A stretch of DNA of 64,000 bases, from NCBI RefSeq assembly GCF_900176505.1, contig NZ_FWYB01000010.1:124001-188000 (forward strand). Direction: 5' to 3'. Positions 53,801-62,170 of this stretch are shown here, piece after piece. The stretch's first letter is position 1, and every line of letters starts with the position of its first letter. A program made the position numbers and the translations under genes. The notes beneath the pieces were generated by a model. The model saw nothing but the letters and a program-made list of their open reading frames with translations. It was not told the origin of the DNA and made no database searches. The stretch is from Pedobacter nyackensis. Its GTDB lineage: Bacteria > Bacteroidota > Bacteroidia > Sphingobacteriales > Sphingobacteriaceae.

Positions 53801-54970
53801 TATCATACTGTTGAAGGTTTGCTTGAGGTGAGTGTTTCCAATTCGGGCTGTACGCTTAAGACGGAACATCTGGAGCAGATTTTTAATAAGTTTTATGTAA
53901 GCAATGAGCAGCAGACCGAAAAATTCAGTACGGGTATAGGCTTAGCTTTTACCAAAGAGCTGGTTACCCTGATGGGTGCCGACATTGGGGTAAGTCTGGA
54001 CGATAGCTGGATAGACTTTAGGGTAAAAGTACATTTGAAGGAAGCTGAAGGTAAAGCGGAAGCTGCAGTGATCACCTCCGCACCATCATCTTTATATGAA
54101 TCACTGGTACAGGTTTACGATCAGCCTGAAATGACTTCCAGCGGAGACGAGAACAAGAACAGTTTAATTGACGACTTGCAGCAGCGCGAAAAGCAAAGCG
54201 TTCTGGTGGTAGAGGATGAATCGGAACTCCGTTATCTGATCAAAAATGTATTAAAGGATCAGTATGTAGTATACGAGGCAGGCACCGGACTGGAAGCCCT
54301 TTCCTTTTTGAATAAGACGATTCCAAATTTAATCATCAGCGATGTGATGATGCCCGATATGAATGGATTGGAATTGTGTCGTACCGTAAAACAAACCCCT
54401 GCATTGGCGCAGATTCCATTTGTGATCCTATCAGCGCGGGGCTCGGAAGACAATAAGGCTGAGGGCTACGAACTGGGCGCAGATGCTTACATTCCCAAGC
54501 CCTTCCAGATCAATTATCTGCTGGTGAGGATTCGTAAGCTGCTCGATTATCAGGCACGCATGGATAGCCTGATTAAAGATCAGCACATTACCAATCAGTT
54601 CATGGATGCTGATATTGCCGATACAGACAAGAAATTTCTGGAAGCGTTACTGAAGGTGATCGAGATCAATCTTAATGAACCTGAGCTGAATGCAGCTACG
54701 CTCGAAGATGCGCTTTCTATCAGCAAAATGCAATTGTACCGAAGATTGAAATCTCTTGCTGGAATGACCCCGGCAGAGTTTATTAAAAGGATTCGTTTAA
54801 AGCATGCTGCCGATATGCTGATTGCTTCGCAATACAATGTTTCCGAAATATTTTACCGTACAGGTTTCAACAATAAATCTTACTTCTTCAGGGAGTTTAA
54901 AAAGATTTACCATTGTGCACCAAACGAATACAGGCAGCAGCAATACGAGGAAAACATCCCTGTTTTGTAA
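50837..54970 (+). CDS. Hybrid two-component system sensor/regulator (HTCS)
   Basis: 1377 residues. Signal/anchor (about 1-22), a two-propeller periplasmic sensor (about 30-700, repeated LWVGTWDGL / LWIGTSYGL type blades), a Y_Y_Y domain (about 715-795), a membrane helix (about 797-817), a HisKA domain with phospho-acceptor H852 in NIAHEIQTPLT, a HATPase domain (NLLSNAFKHA, GIGLAF), a receiver with D1169 (ISDVMMPDMNG) and a C-terminal AraC-type helix-turn-helix (about 1290-1365). It senses a breakdown oligosaccharide in the periplasm and activates the adjacent locus. The HisKA box has Gln where Arg is usual (HEIQTP). A direct repeat starts over its stop codon and is a probable binding site. 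Confidence 0.95.
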   Translation: MKSFVKIYFTVILFFAVKFILAAEVQDPKQFYFQQLDNRNGLSNSAVNIVFQDKDQLLWVGTWDGLNMYDGTDFRVFNYNTESQGGSIGNNVIQDIREDQQANIWISTIGGITRFEKYSGKFYQYFYNQATRRSIAEKEYELAIAGDGTVFCYSKTYGLNRFDLKSNQFKPISFPAGIKRALKIEGGKNGLIWVLQNNGTLAVCKISASGLALISTIKAEGQINNFFIANNQVFFTDQQNNLWGINSALSPKKISNVQGAIKTIRYYQSNYIVGWEVQGIAVFDLDFKPSVLMQEEVKQLANTRITTIESAKDDVLWIGTDGNGLIKIYPKVNHFGLVNKNSLTDLNKPVRAFAEVAGDLWIGTKGKGILILKGIPRHSAQQQLKGGLNTSNGLDNNSVYALKKGLEPYVYIGTDGKGIGVYDLKAKRSISWASISGTASLPSFGSVYAILQDRDSSLWLGTSGSGLVHLKLAKNKQGILSVSYFKQYLSGTVNGPANDIIYALSNGDDDRLWIACRYGGLSLFDKKTGQFKTFKAFVSPSSLSNNDVLSLYYDSKKRLWIGTSYGLNMLSYEQSVKDKPLFKKFTMSDGLPNNTIHAIKGANSGSIWLSTNKGLAMLNPENWAVAKFRESDGLQSNEFSDGAVWKSASGSLYFGGIYGFNYFVPERITGNTLQPNLLISGIHMGGKSINENHLQVLKPNQGAVSSYTLARKSNFFQLSLKSMSFLNEAKNEFAYKLEGLDKKWNYSGDIGNIVYNNVPPGNYTLQVRWSNGEGVWTDGISVFKLHVEQYFWLTYPALCAYFLILFASGYAFHLYRKNKLQMKYQLQMEHLLREKDEEEHQQRLNFFTNIAHEIQTPLTMIMGSVEHFLRNKKTELLKNKENNYFFSIVHQHTARLTYLVQQLLEFRKAEAGYLKKNNDYVDVSKMLDSLSGLFIPASERNKQVYIRSIEDGLVGFIDKDKFEKILFNLLSNAFKHAGKQETIKFNAVYHTVEGLLEVSVSNSGCTLKTEHLEQIFNKFYVSNEQQTEKFSTGIGLAFTKELVTLMGADIGVSLDDSWIDFRVKVHLKEAEGKAEAAVITSAPSSLYESLVQVYDQPEMTSSGDENKNSLIDDLQQREKQSVLVVEDESELRYLIKNVLKDQYVVYEAGTGLEALSFLNKTIPNLIISDVMMPDMNGLELCRTVKQTPALAQIPFVILSARGSEDNKAEGYELGADAYIPKPFQINYLLVRIRKLLDYQARMDSLIKDQHITNQFMDADIADTDKKFLEALLKVIEINLNEPELNAATLEDALSISKMQLYRRLKSLAGMTPAEFIKRIRLKHAADMLIASQYNVSEIFYRTGFNNKSYFFREFKKIYHCAPNEYRQQQYEENIPVL

Positions 54971-55003
54971 CTATAGTGAACTAAAATGTTACTATAGTGC
55001 ACT
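54967..55003 (+). promoter_or_regulatory. Candidate HTCS operator: tandem direct repeat, 21-bp period
   Basis: GTAACTATAGTGAACT at 54967-54982 and GTTACTATAGTGCACT at 54988-55003 are the same 16-base site with two differences, spaced two helical turns apart on the same face. AraC-type activators, including the DNA-binding domain of HTCS proteins, bind such tandem repeats. The second copy ends 20 bases before the -7 box, which is where an activator would contact RNA polymerase. The first copy overlaps the regulator's stop codon. Confidence 0.7.
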
Positions 55004-55023
55004 TCTCGGGAACGCTTACGGAA

Positions 55024-55031
55024 TAAATTTG
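55024..55031 (+). promoter_or_regulatory. -7 promoter element of the 833-residue gene
   Basis: TAAATTTG matches TAnnTTTG. There is no TTG at the -33 position; the operator-like direct repeat ends there instead, consistent with activator-dependent transcription starting near 55038. Confidence 0.6.
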
Positions 55032-55051
55032 TTATACCAAATATATCACCG

Positions 55052-57553
55052 ATGAACCATAAGCCGTTTTCCCTTTTTTTTCAGGTAAGTTTAATGCTGG
55101 CGCTTTTTATTTCCGCCACAGGCGTGTCTGCCGTATTTGGACAAAAGCTGCGCATTAAGGCATTGGGTGATACGCTTACCGGGTTTAAGGTTGGGGTATT
55201 TGATGGAGATCGGCAATTGTTAAATAATGATGCGGAATTTTCACTTTTGATGGCCAACACTGACCTGAGTGAGCAGACTTTAATGACAGGTTGGACAGGA
55301 AAGCAGTGGAAGGGTAATGACAGTACAATTACGCTGATCCGCGAAAGCTATATTCCCGAGTTTGATCTAAACCTCTCTGTGCAGGTAACCTATAAGGTGA
55401 TTAATGCGCATGTAATCAAAAAAACAATTCGTTTATATCAACCAGGAATGCCCCAGTTATACTATATGTTGAAGGAACGGTTTGTTCCTGTTCAAAAACC
55501 AAAGCAGTATGTGAGCTTTGAACATGGCAATTTTCCAGGGGGTTTTGCTCATGAGATGTTTCCTTCGGTTGGTTATGTTGACTACAGAAACACGCTGGTT
55601 GGCTTTTTAACAGACGCGGGGTATAAAAATCAGTATACACGTACTACAAGGCGCAGGCTTAACGGCCGCGGTGGAGGTTTTGTTGGTATGCGTAAACTCC
55701 CTGATCCTGAGCTTTTCTCGACAGCTAGCGCTGCGGAACAGGCCGAGGGTAAAGACTATCTGCAAATGACATTTGGTGAGTTATACAATCTGAATGCAGG
55801 AAAAGAAACGCTGCTCAAGCTATCGGATAGCTGGAAGAAGGAAGGGGATCTGGAACTTAAAAAAGAGGGTAGCCTGATTACCATGGATTGTAAAGCTTCG
55901 GGACGTAGCGGCATCGAACTGATAGCCCCCCTAAAGGATCAAAGGGTATATACTATTTCTTTTTTATGTAAAGGAACTGCGCCTTTGGCTTTGAAGTTAT
56001 TCCGGATGAAGAACGGGAAGAAAACAGTCGAGTTGGAGAACGGTTTAAAATACATTGATAATTTTCAGGTTAAGGAGAGGGATTGGACCCTATTTAAAGG
56101 AAGCATTATGTTGCCTTATATTGAAAAAGATAGCGTGGCTCTTTTTATTGGTAACCAAGGGAACAAGATATGTCGGCTGCAGTTAAAGGATCTGCAAATT
56201 GTGGAACATGAGCCTGCGCGTGAACCTTACAATGTTCTGGCTATGGGTGAGGCCTCGGAAAAGACGAGCTATATATTTGCTGAACCTTGGAAAGGCCACC
56301 GCGAATTTATGATCTCCTCACAAATCAGGTTATCGGAAGGTATGGGGTTCAGGGGTTCTCAGCTAGAGAAAGTGCTGTATGGAAATTTTAAGATGCTGAC
56401 CTGGATCAACGGGCTGAACGATTTTAAACCATTTAATGTGCCGAATATGAATTATTCGCCCGATATGTATAACAGGGATTCCTTTTTTTCTATCGTGGCT
56501 TGTTACAGTAAGGAACTGAATCTTGGCATCTGGGATCAATGGGCCAGCACACAAACTCCAAAAGGTGCCATTGGCACCATTATTACCCCCTATATGGGCT
56601 CTGTAGAAGCTAAGGATAATGAAGCTACAATAGAATGGCTGATTTGGGCAATGCTGAACAAAAGAAGGTTTAATGCCTTACTACCGGAAGATAAGATCAA
56701 AAAAGCAATAGAATATGTGCGAAACGAGTTCGACTCCGGTAAAGATGGGATTTGTCGATCACACTTTTCCATGAGCCAGGTAGATATCGTGGATTATCAG
56801 CCAAAAACTGACCGTCTGGCGGTAAATCAGGGCATGTTGGCGATTGCGCTAAGAACCATTAAAGAGTTGGGTTACCCGGTGGATGAAGCTTATATTCAAA
56901 AAGCAGAAGAGGAGTACAGGAAATTTTATGACCCGAAAAGAAAACACCTGCTTTTTGACCGCCAGTACCCCGATGTCATTAGTTTAACCGATCTGGAGCC
57001 CGAGTTTTATTCTTTATGGTTGTTTAATCGACCGCTTCTTACGGATGAAATGGTGATTAATCATCTTGAACAGATGCCTGTGCTTAATCGCAGCAACAAA
57101 GCGCCACATCCACAATATGGTACTACTGCACCGATATGTGTAAGGTTGACAAAAGATAAAAAAGGATATGCATACCTCAGCGCTGCTTATCAGCCATTTG
57201 CTGAGTTTGGAGCTGCGAACTATGCCGATGGGAAAAACGATGGTTTTTATTATAATGGAGGCAGCTGGCTCAGAGCAGAATATTGCGCCTATGTTGCAGG
57301 GTTGAAACACGGCTGGACAAAGGCAACTAAATTGATGGAGAACAGGGCCTGGGCTGAGCTTAACCTGAACCCAGACTGGCCTTTCAGCAAAGAATTTATC
57401 CCTACTAAATGGACAACCACAAAATCCTGGTGGCCCTCTACGAAAGGCCTGTGCTGGAATATATTTATTCTGATGGCCAATGAGGTAGCTGGACTACGAA
57501 CGCCGGATATGGACCCGGATTTTAACCCGTCAATTAGCTTCACGACCAAATAA
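55052..57553 (+). CDS. Unassigned secreted protein, probable six-hairpin glycosidase-like enzyme
   Basis: 833 residues. Signal peptide (about 1-30) with MLALFISATGVSAVFGQ. Three parts are visible: a beta-rich N-domain (about 31-255, with SYIPEFDLNLSVQVTYKV), a beta-sandwich that looks carbohydrate-binding (about 258-390), and a helical C-terminal half (about 400-820) with YNRDSFFSIVACYS, WAMLNKRRFN, QPKTDRLAVNQGMLAIAL and YNGGSWLRAEYCAYVAGL. The helical part and the Asn-Gly-Gly-Ser-Trp pattern recall (alpha/alpha)6-barrel glycosidases. I cannot place it in a named GH family. It lies right after the HTCS gene and before susC, so it should act on the glycan of this locus. Confidence 0.72.
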   Translation: MNHKPFSLFFQVSLMLALFISATGVSAVFGQKLRIKALGDTLTGFKVGVFDGDRQLLNNDAEFSLLMANTDLSEQTLMTGWTGKQWKGNDSTITLIRESYIPEFDLNLSVQVTYKVINAHVIKKTIRLYQPGMPQLYYMLKERFVPVQKPKQYVSFEHGNFPGGFAHEMFPSVGYVDYRNTLVGFLTDAGYKNQYTRTTRRRLNGRGGGFVGMRKLPDPELFSTASAAEQAEGKDYLQMTFGELYNLNAGKETLLKLSDSWKKEGDLELKKEGSLITMDCKASGRSGIELIAPLKDQRVYTISFLCKGTAPLALKLFRMKNGKKTVELENGLKYIDNFQVKERDWTLFKGSIMLPYIEKDSVALFIGNQGNKICRLQLKDLQIVEHEPAREPYNVLAMGEASEKTSYIFAEPWKGHREFMISSQIRLSEGMGFRGSQLEKVLYGNFKMLTWINGLNDFKPFNVPNMNYSPDMYNRDSFFSIVACYSKELNLGIWDQWASTQTPKGAIGTIITPYMGSVEAKDNEATIEWLIWAMLNKRRFNALLPEDKIKKAIEYVRNEFDSGKDGICRSHFSMSQVDIVDYQPKTDRLAVNQGMLAIALRTIKELGYPVDEAYIQKAEEEYRKFYDPKRKHLLFDRQYPDVISLTDLEPEFYSLWLFNRPLLTDEMVINHLEQMPVLNRSNKAPHPQYGTTAPICVRLTKDKKGYAYLSAAYQPFAEFGAANYADGKNDGFYYNGGSWLRAEYCAYVAGLKHGWTKATKLMENRAWAELNLNPDWPFSKEFIPTKWTTTKSWWPSTKGLCWNIFILMANEVAGLRTPDMDPDFNPSISFTTK

Positions 57554-57589
57554 CTCTAAATGAATTAAACTTTTACAAAAATTAACCAA

Positions 57590-60500
57590 ATGAAATTAAA
57601 AATTAACCGTGTATGGCTCATTTTGCTGATCATAGCATTTTCAGGCCAAAGTCTCTATGCCCAAACCAAGGTTTCTGGAACGGTTAGGGACGCAAGTGGA
57701 ATAGGTTTGCCAGGGGTAAGTGTCATCCAGGAAGGGACTCAGAATGGAACGATTACTGACCAGCTGGGAAGGTATATCTTAAGTTTAAAAGAAGGGGCGG
57801 TGCAAACGCTTACCTTCAATTATGTTGGGTTTTTGAAGCAGACGATTCCGGTAAGCGGAAATTCGACTGTGAATGTTACGCTGAAAGAGAACAATGAGTC
57901 GTTAAATGAGGTGGTTGTGCTGGGGTATACCTCGCAGAAAAAATCTAATTTAACCGGTGCAGTAACTTCGGTGAACATGCCTGACCTGGAAGACAGGAGG
58001 GTGGCAGATGTGGCCCAGGTGCTGCAAGGCCAGGTAGCAGGAGTGCAGATTACACAGAGCACTGGTGCTCCCGGGGATCCGGTTAGTATTCTGATCCGTG
58101 GTCAGGGTACATTTGGCGACAACAGTCCACTTTTTATTGTAGATGGTAACCCAACGCAAGATATTTCATTTCTGAACCCTGCCGACATGCAGTCTGTCAC
58201 CGTGTTAAAAGATGCTTCTGCTGCTGCAATTTATGGTTCAAGGGCCTCGGCCGGGGTAATCGTGATCACCACCAAAATGGGTAGTGCGGGATTGTCTAGT
58301 CTTGATGTAAACTATTACAATGGCATCCAAAAAGTGACAAACCTACCTAAGATGCTGAATACGACCCAGTACATGAACAAGATGGAAGAGTCCTGGAACA
58401 ATTCGGGTCGCACAACTCCGAATCCTTATACCCCTGATAAAGGCCGGACCGATTTGGCCAATACCAATTGGCTGGATGAGTTGTTTGAGACCGGTCGTTC
58501 GCAAAACCTGCAGCTCAGCGCTATCGGTGGAACGGAGAAGATCAAATATTTAATTTCTGGAGCATATTATGCACAGGATGGAATTGTGGTTTATAAAAAT
58601 GATAAGTACCAGCGTGTTAACTTCAGAACGAATGTGATCGGTAATGTATCTGAACGCTTTACCGTTGGCGCAAATCTACAGCTTTCCTATGCCAAACAGG
58701 ATAAGATGTCCTCTAAGGGTGATGAGCCTGGTGTGATCCGCCATGCATTTATCCGGCCGCCGGTAATCCCTGTGTTTAAAGATATTAACGATCCAACTTA
58801 TTCTGTTGCAGATCCTTTTACAGATTTACCTTTTTATAAAGCGGATGGTACCTACCAGAGCAGGTATGAATACAGTAGTAACCCTATAGCGCTTGCTTAT
58901 TTTACCAATGATAAAAGATCATTGTTTAAAACCTTTGGAAATGTTTATGCGGAGTATGCTTTGCTGAAGAATAAGGAATTAAAGTTTAGAACGAATGTGG
59001 GCCTGGATCTTAATTTTACGCATAATAAGGCCTTTAACGATAATTTTGGGGATGACGATGGGGGTGGTGCGGCGGAAGATAAAGGTTTGGGCAGAAAGAA
59101 CCGGCCTAATTCCTTAAATGAGGACCGTGGACAGGAAAGTACCATTACCTGGAACAATACTCTGAATTATGGTAAAACCATCCAAAAGCATTTGTTTAAT
59201 GCAATGGTCGGAAGTGAATACATCAAAAATTATTCATCCTCCATTGGTGCTACCAGGAACAGATTTGACTATACCGCACCTGAATTCCAGTTTATTGATT
59301 ATGGCAACAGCCTGACCAATGTTTGGAACGGTGGAAACGGCGCAGAATGGACTTTGTTTTCTTTATTTGGTTCAGCAACTTATGTATATGATTCTAAATA
59401 TATGATTACTGCAAATTTCAGGGCGGATGCATCTTCCCGGTTTGGACCTAATAATCACTGGGGTTATTTCCCTTCCGTGTCTGCTGGCTGGAAGATTTCT
59501 AAAGAAGCTTTCATGAAGGAGCAGCGCTGGATTTCTGATCTGAAATTAAGGGCAAGCGTTGGAACACTTGGTAACCAGAATATTGGAAATTATACTTATT
59601 TGACGCTGTACACAAAAGTTGGGGACGAGACAAAACTGCTTCGTTACGGCAATCCGGACCTGAAATGGGAGAGTACAACTCAAAGTAACATTGGTCTGGA
59701 TATGGGGCTAATTGAGAACAGGATTTATTTAACCGTTGATTACTTTAATAAAAAAACAGACGGTATCCTACTACCACTTTCTTTACCAAAGCTGGTTGGG
59801 GATGTACAGCCTACTATTGTGAACGCGGCGGAAGTAAAAAATTCTGGTCTGGAGGTTTCTTTAAGTTACCGCAATAATGACAGCGCATTTAAATATGGCA
59901 TTAATGGAAACATCGGTACCTTAAAAAATCAGGTAGTAAAACTACATCCCAATCTGCCTAATATGATTGGCCAGGTGACAAAAACAGAACCTGGGCATCC
60001 AATTAATTCTCTTTATGGTTTTGTGATGGAAGGTATTTATCAAAACCAGGCAGAAATAACCAGTCATTTGTCAGGTACATTGAACCCAGCTGAACTTCCC
60101 GGTGATATCAAATTTAAAGATCGTAATGGAGATGGTATAATTAACGATTTGGACAGGGATTATATCGGGAATCCGAATCCTAAATTTTCTTATGGATTAA
60201 ATCTTTCGGCGAGTTATATGGGGTTTGACCTTTCTGCATTGTTTCAGGGCGTACAGGGGGTAGACAGGTATAATGACCTGAAGAAAATTATTGATTATGA
60301 TACCCGTCCTTTTAACCATTCGGTTGGGGTGCTGGGCAGTTGGCATGGGGAAGGAACAAGCAACAGCATACCACGCTCTACCTTTAGTGACAACGGGAGT
60401 AGCCGAACCTCCAGTATTTTTGTAGAAGACGCTTCTTACTTGCGGCTAAAAAATCTGGAACTAGGTTACTCTTTTAAGTCCCTGTTAACAAAGGCGAAGT

Positions 60501-60655
60501 TGGGCGTTCAAAATGTCCGTGTGTATGTTTCTGCGCAGAATGTGTTTACCCTGACGGATTATACGGGTCTGGATCCGGAATCAACCGATATTATAGATAT
60601 GGGTACGTATCCGCAATCCAAAGCATTTCTATTTGGTGTAAATGTTAAATTTTAA
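57590..60655 (+). CDS. SusC/RagA-type TonB-dependent outer-membrane protein
   Basis: 1021 residues. Signal peptide (about 1-25), CarboxypepD_reg-like domain (VSGTVRDASGIGLPGVSVI), plug with EVVVLGYTSQKKSN and LIRGQGTFGDNSPLFIVDG, then the barrel, ending in GVNVKF. No STN domain, which fits control by the HTCS rather than by a sigma/anti-sigma pair. It should import the oligosaccharide trapped by the SusD partner, using TonB energy. It follows the unassigned enzyme gene by 36 bases. Confidence 0.95.
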   Translation: MKLKINRVWLILLIIAFSGQSLYAQTKVSGTVRDASGIGLPGVSVIQEGTQNGTITDQLGRYILSLKEGAVQTLTFNYVGFLKQTIPVSGNSTVNVTLKENNESLNEVVVLGYTSQKKSNLTGAVTSVNMPDLEDRRVADVAQVLQGQVAGVQITQSTGAPGDPVSILIRGQGTFGDNSPLFIVDGNPTQDISFLNPADMQSVTVLKDASAAAIYGSRASAGVIVITTKMGSAGLSSLDVNYYNGIQKVTNLPKMLNTTQYMNKMEESWNNSGRTTPNPYTPDKGRTDLANTNWLDELFETGRSQNLQLSAIGGTEKIKYLISGAYYAQDGIVVYKNDKYQRVNFRTNVIGNVSERFTVGANLQLSYAKQDKMSSKGDEPGVIRHAFIRPPVIPVFKDINDPTYSVADPFTDLPFYKADGTYQSRYEYSSNPIALAYFTNDKRSLFKTFGNVYAEYALLKNKELKFRTNVGLDLNFTHNKAFNDNFGDDDGGGAAEDKGLGRKNRPNSLNEDRGQESTITWNNTLNYGKTIQKHLFNAMVGSEYIKNYSSSIGATRNRFDYTAPEFQFIDYGNSLTNVWNGGNGAEWTLFSLFGSATYVYDSKYMITANFRADASSRFGPNNHWGYFPSVSAGWKISKEAFMKEQRWISDLKLRASVGTLGNQNIGNYTYLTLYTKVGDETKLLRYGNPDLKWESTTQSNIGLDMGLIENRIYLTVDYFNKKTDGILLPLSLPKLVGDVQPTIVNAAEVKNSGLEVSLSYRNNDSAFKYGINGNIGTLKNQVVKLHPNLPNMIGQVTKTEPGHPINSLYGFVMEGIYQNQAEITSHLSGTLNPAELPGDIKFKDRNGDGIINDLDRDYIGNPNPKFSYGLNLSASYMGFDLSALFQGVQGVDRYNDLKKIIDYDTRPFNHSVGVLGSWHGEGTSNSIPRSTFSDNGSSRTSSIFVEDASYLRLKNLELGYSFKSLLTKAKLGVQNVRVYVSAQNVFTLTDYTGLDPESTDIIDMGTYPQSKAFLFGVNVKF

Positions 60656-60677
60656 CCCTGCATTTAAAAGTATAGCT

Positions 60678-62165
60678 ATGAAATTGATATATAAAATACT
60701 TGCGGTTCTGGTAATGATTACTGGTATAAGCTGCAAAAAGGAATTAGATAAAGCACCCATAGGTTTGATAACGTCCAACCAGGATGAAACAGACCCGAAA
60801 TTAAATATTGTAGTATCCTCAGTAAGTTCATCGTACCGCTTACTGTCAAGCACACTAAATATTATTGGCCAGTGGGGCTGGGACGATGGTACTGTGTTGA
60901 GGAATGATTTTATTTTACAGGACATTGCATCTGGGGATATGCAAAAAAAATGGAACCCCGATGGGGATCAGGCCTGGATGGACCAATTCTCTAAATTTAA
61001 TTTTACTGCATCCAATGGTGGTTTTAATGGCCAGTGGAGTTATGATTTTGAAGGAATTGCACGATGCAACCGCTCTATCAATTATCTAACAGACGCAACC
61101 GTAATTGCAAAAATAGGCATAGATGGTGCCTTGAAAAACAGGTTGCTCGGGGAGGTGTATTTTTTAAGGGCCTTTTATTATTTTGATCTGGTAAACAACT
61201 TTGGGGATGTTCCACTTTTGTTAAAGCCACTTAAAGACTTTTCTGAGGCTTATGAGGTGGCAAAACGTGTTCCGAAGGAGCAGGTGTGGGCACAGATCAG
61301 CGCAGATCTTGCTTTGGCTAAACCTTTGCTTCCAGGCACTAAGTATACTGATAATGCAGAGAAATGGCGGGTATCTAAAGGGGCGGCAATTGCTTTACAA
61401 GCTAAAGTAGCCCTTTATAATAAAAGATGGCCGGATGTGCTGGCTAGCATTGCAGAGCTAGAGAACCTGAGCTTTTACAGTTTAAATACCAATTACTTTG
61501 ATAGTTTTGATGTGACAAAGGAGTTTAACGACAATGAAGTGATTTTTGCTTATGATCACCAGTCGGCCAAAACCCCGGCAATGGGAAATGGACTTTGTGC
61601 CCTTGCCGGTTGGGGTTTTATTGCGCCGACCACCAATTTTATCAATGCTTTTGAAGCTAACGATCCCAGACTGGGATATACGGTAAACGAGCAAAGTCAG
61701 AGTGTGTATAAAATATTTGGTGCGCTAAATGATAGCAACAAAGGAAATGAAGATGCAGCAAGTAACAAGATATACATCAGATGGGCTGATGTATTGCTTT
61801 GGAAAGCGGAGGCTTTGCTGGAGACAGGGGCTTATCCTGCTGCTATAGGCGCAATTAATACCGTAAGGGCGAGGGCAAGGAACAGCGTAACTGCGAATGG
61901 CAGTTTGCCGCCAGCGGGAACATTGCCTGATAGAAATGTGGCTTCGACAGATCGAGTGCAGATCAAAGACTGGTTGGTGAAAGAGCGGAGGGTGGAGTTG
62001 GGATTTGAATCGCAAAGATTTAATGATTTGAAAAGATGGGGTATGGCAAAAGACTTTTTGCAATCTGTAGGTGTGAACTTTCAGGACCGTCATTATGTTT
62101 ATCCGATCCCCCAGGGAGAAGTTGATAAATCGGGAGGCACCATTATCCAAAATCCTAACTATTAA
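60678..62165 (+). CDS. RagB/SusD family surface lipoprotein
   Basis: 495 residues from the ATG at 60678. This start gives a normal lipoprotein signal with lipobox GISC at about residue 20; an upstream in-frame ATG would add 12 odd residues overlapping susC. SusD features: GEVYFLRAFYYFDLVNNFGD and the C-terminal KERRVELGFESQRFNDLKRW with YVYPIPQGEVD. It should bind the same glycan as the SusC partner. Confidence 0.94.
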   Translation: MKLIYKILAVLVMITGISCKKELDKAPIGLITSNQDETDPKLNIVVSSVSSSYRLLSSTLNIIGQWGWDDGTVLRNDFILQDIASGDMQKKWNPDGDQAWMDQFSKFNFTASNGGFNGQWSYDFEGIARCNRSINYLTDATVIAKIGIDGALKNRLLGEVYFLRAFYYFDLVNNFGDVPLLLKPLKDFSEAYEVAKRVPKEQVWAQISADLALAKPLLPGTKYTDNAEKWRVSKGAAIALQAKVALYNKRWPDVLASIAELENLSFYSLNTNYFDSFDVTKEFNDNEVIFAYDHQSAKTPAMGNGLCALAGWGFIAPTTNFINAFEANDPRLGYTVNEQSQSVYKIFGALNDSNKGNEDAASNKIYIRWADVLLWKAEALLETGAYPAAIGAINTVRARARNSVTANGSLPPAGTLPDRNVASTDRVQIKDWLVKERRVELGFESQRFNDLKRWGMAKDFLQSVGVNFQDRHYVYPIPQGEVDKSGGTIIQNPNY

Positions 62166-62170
62166 TAAAA

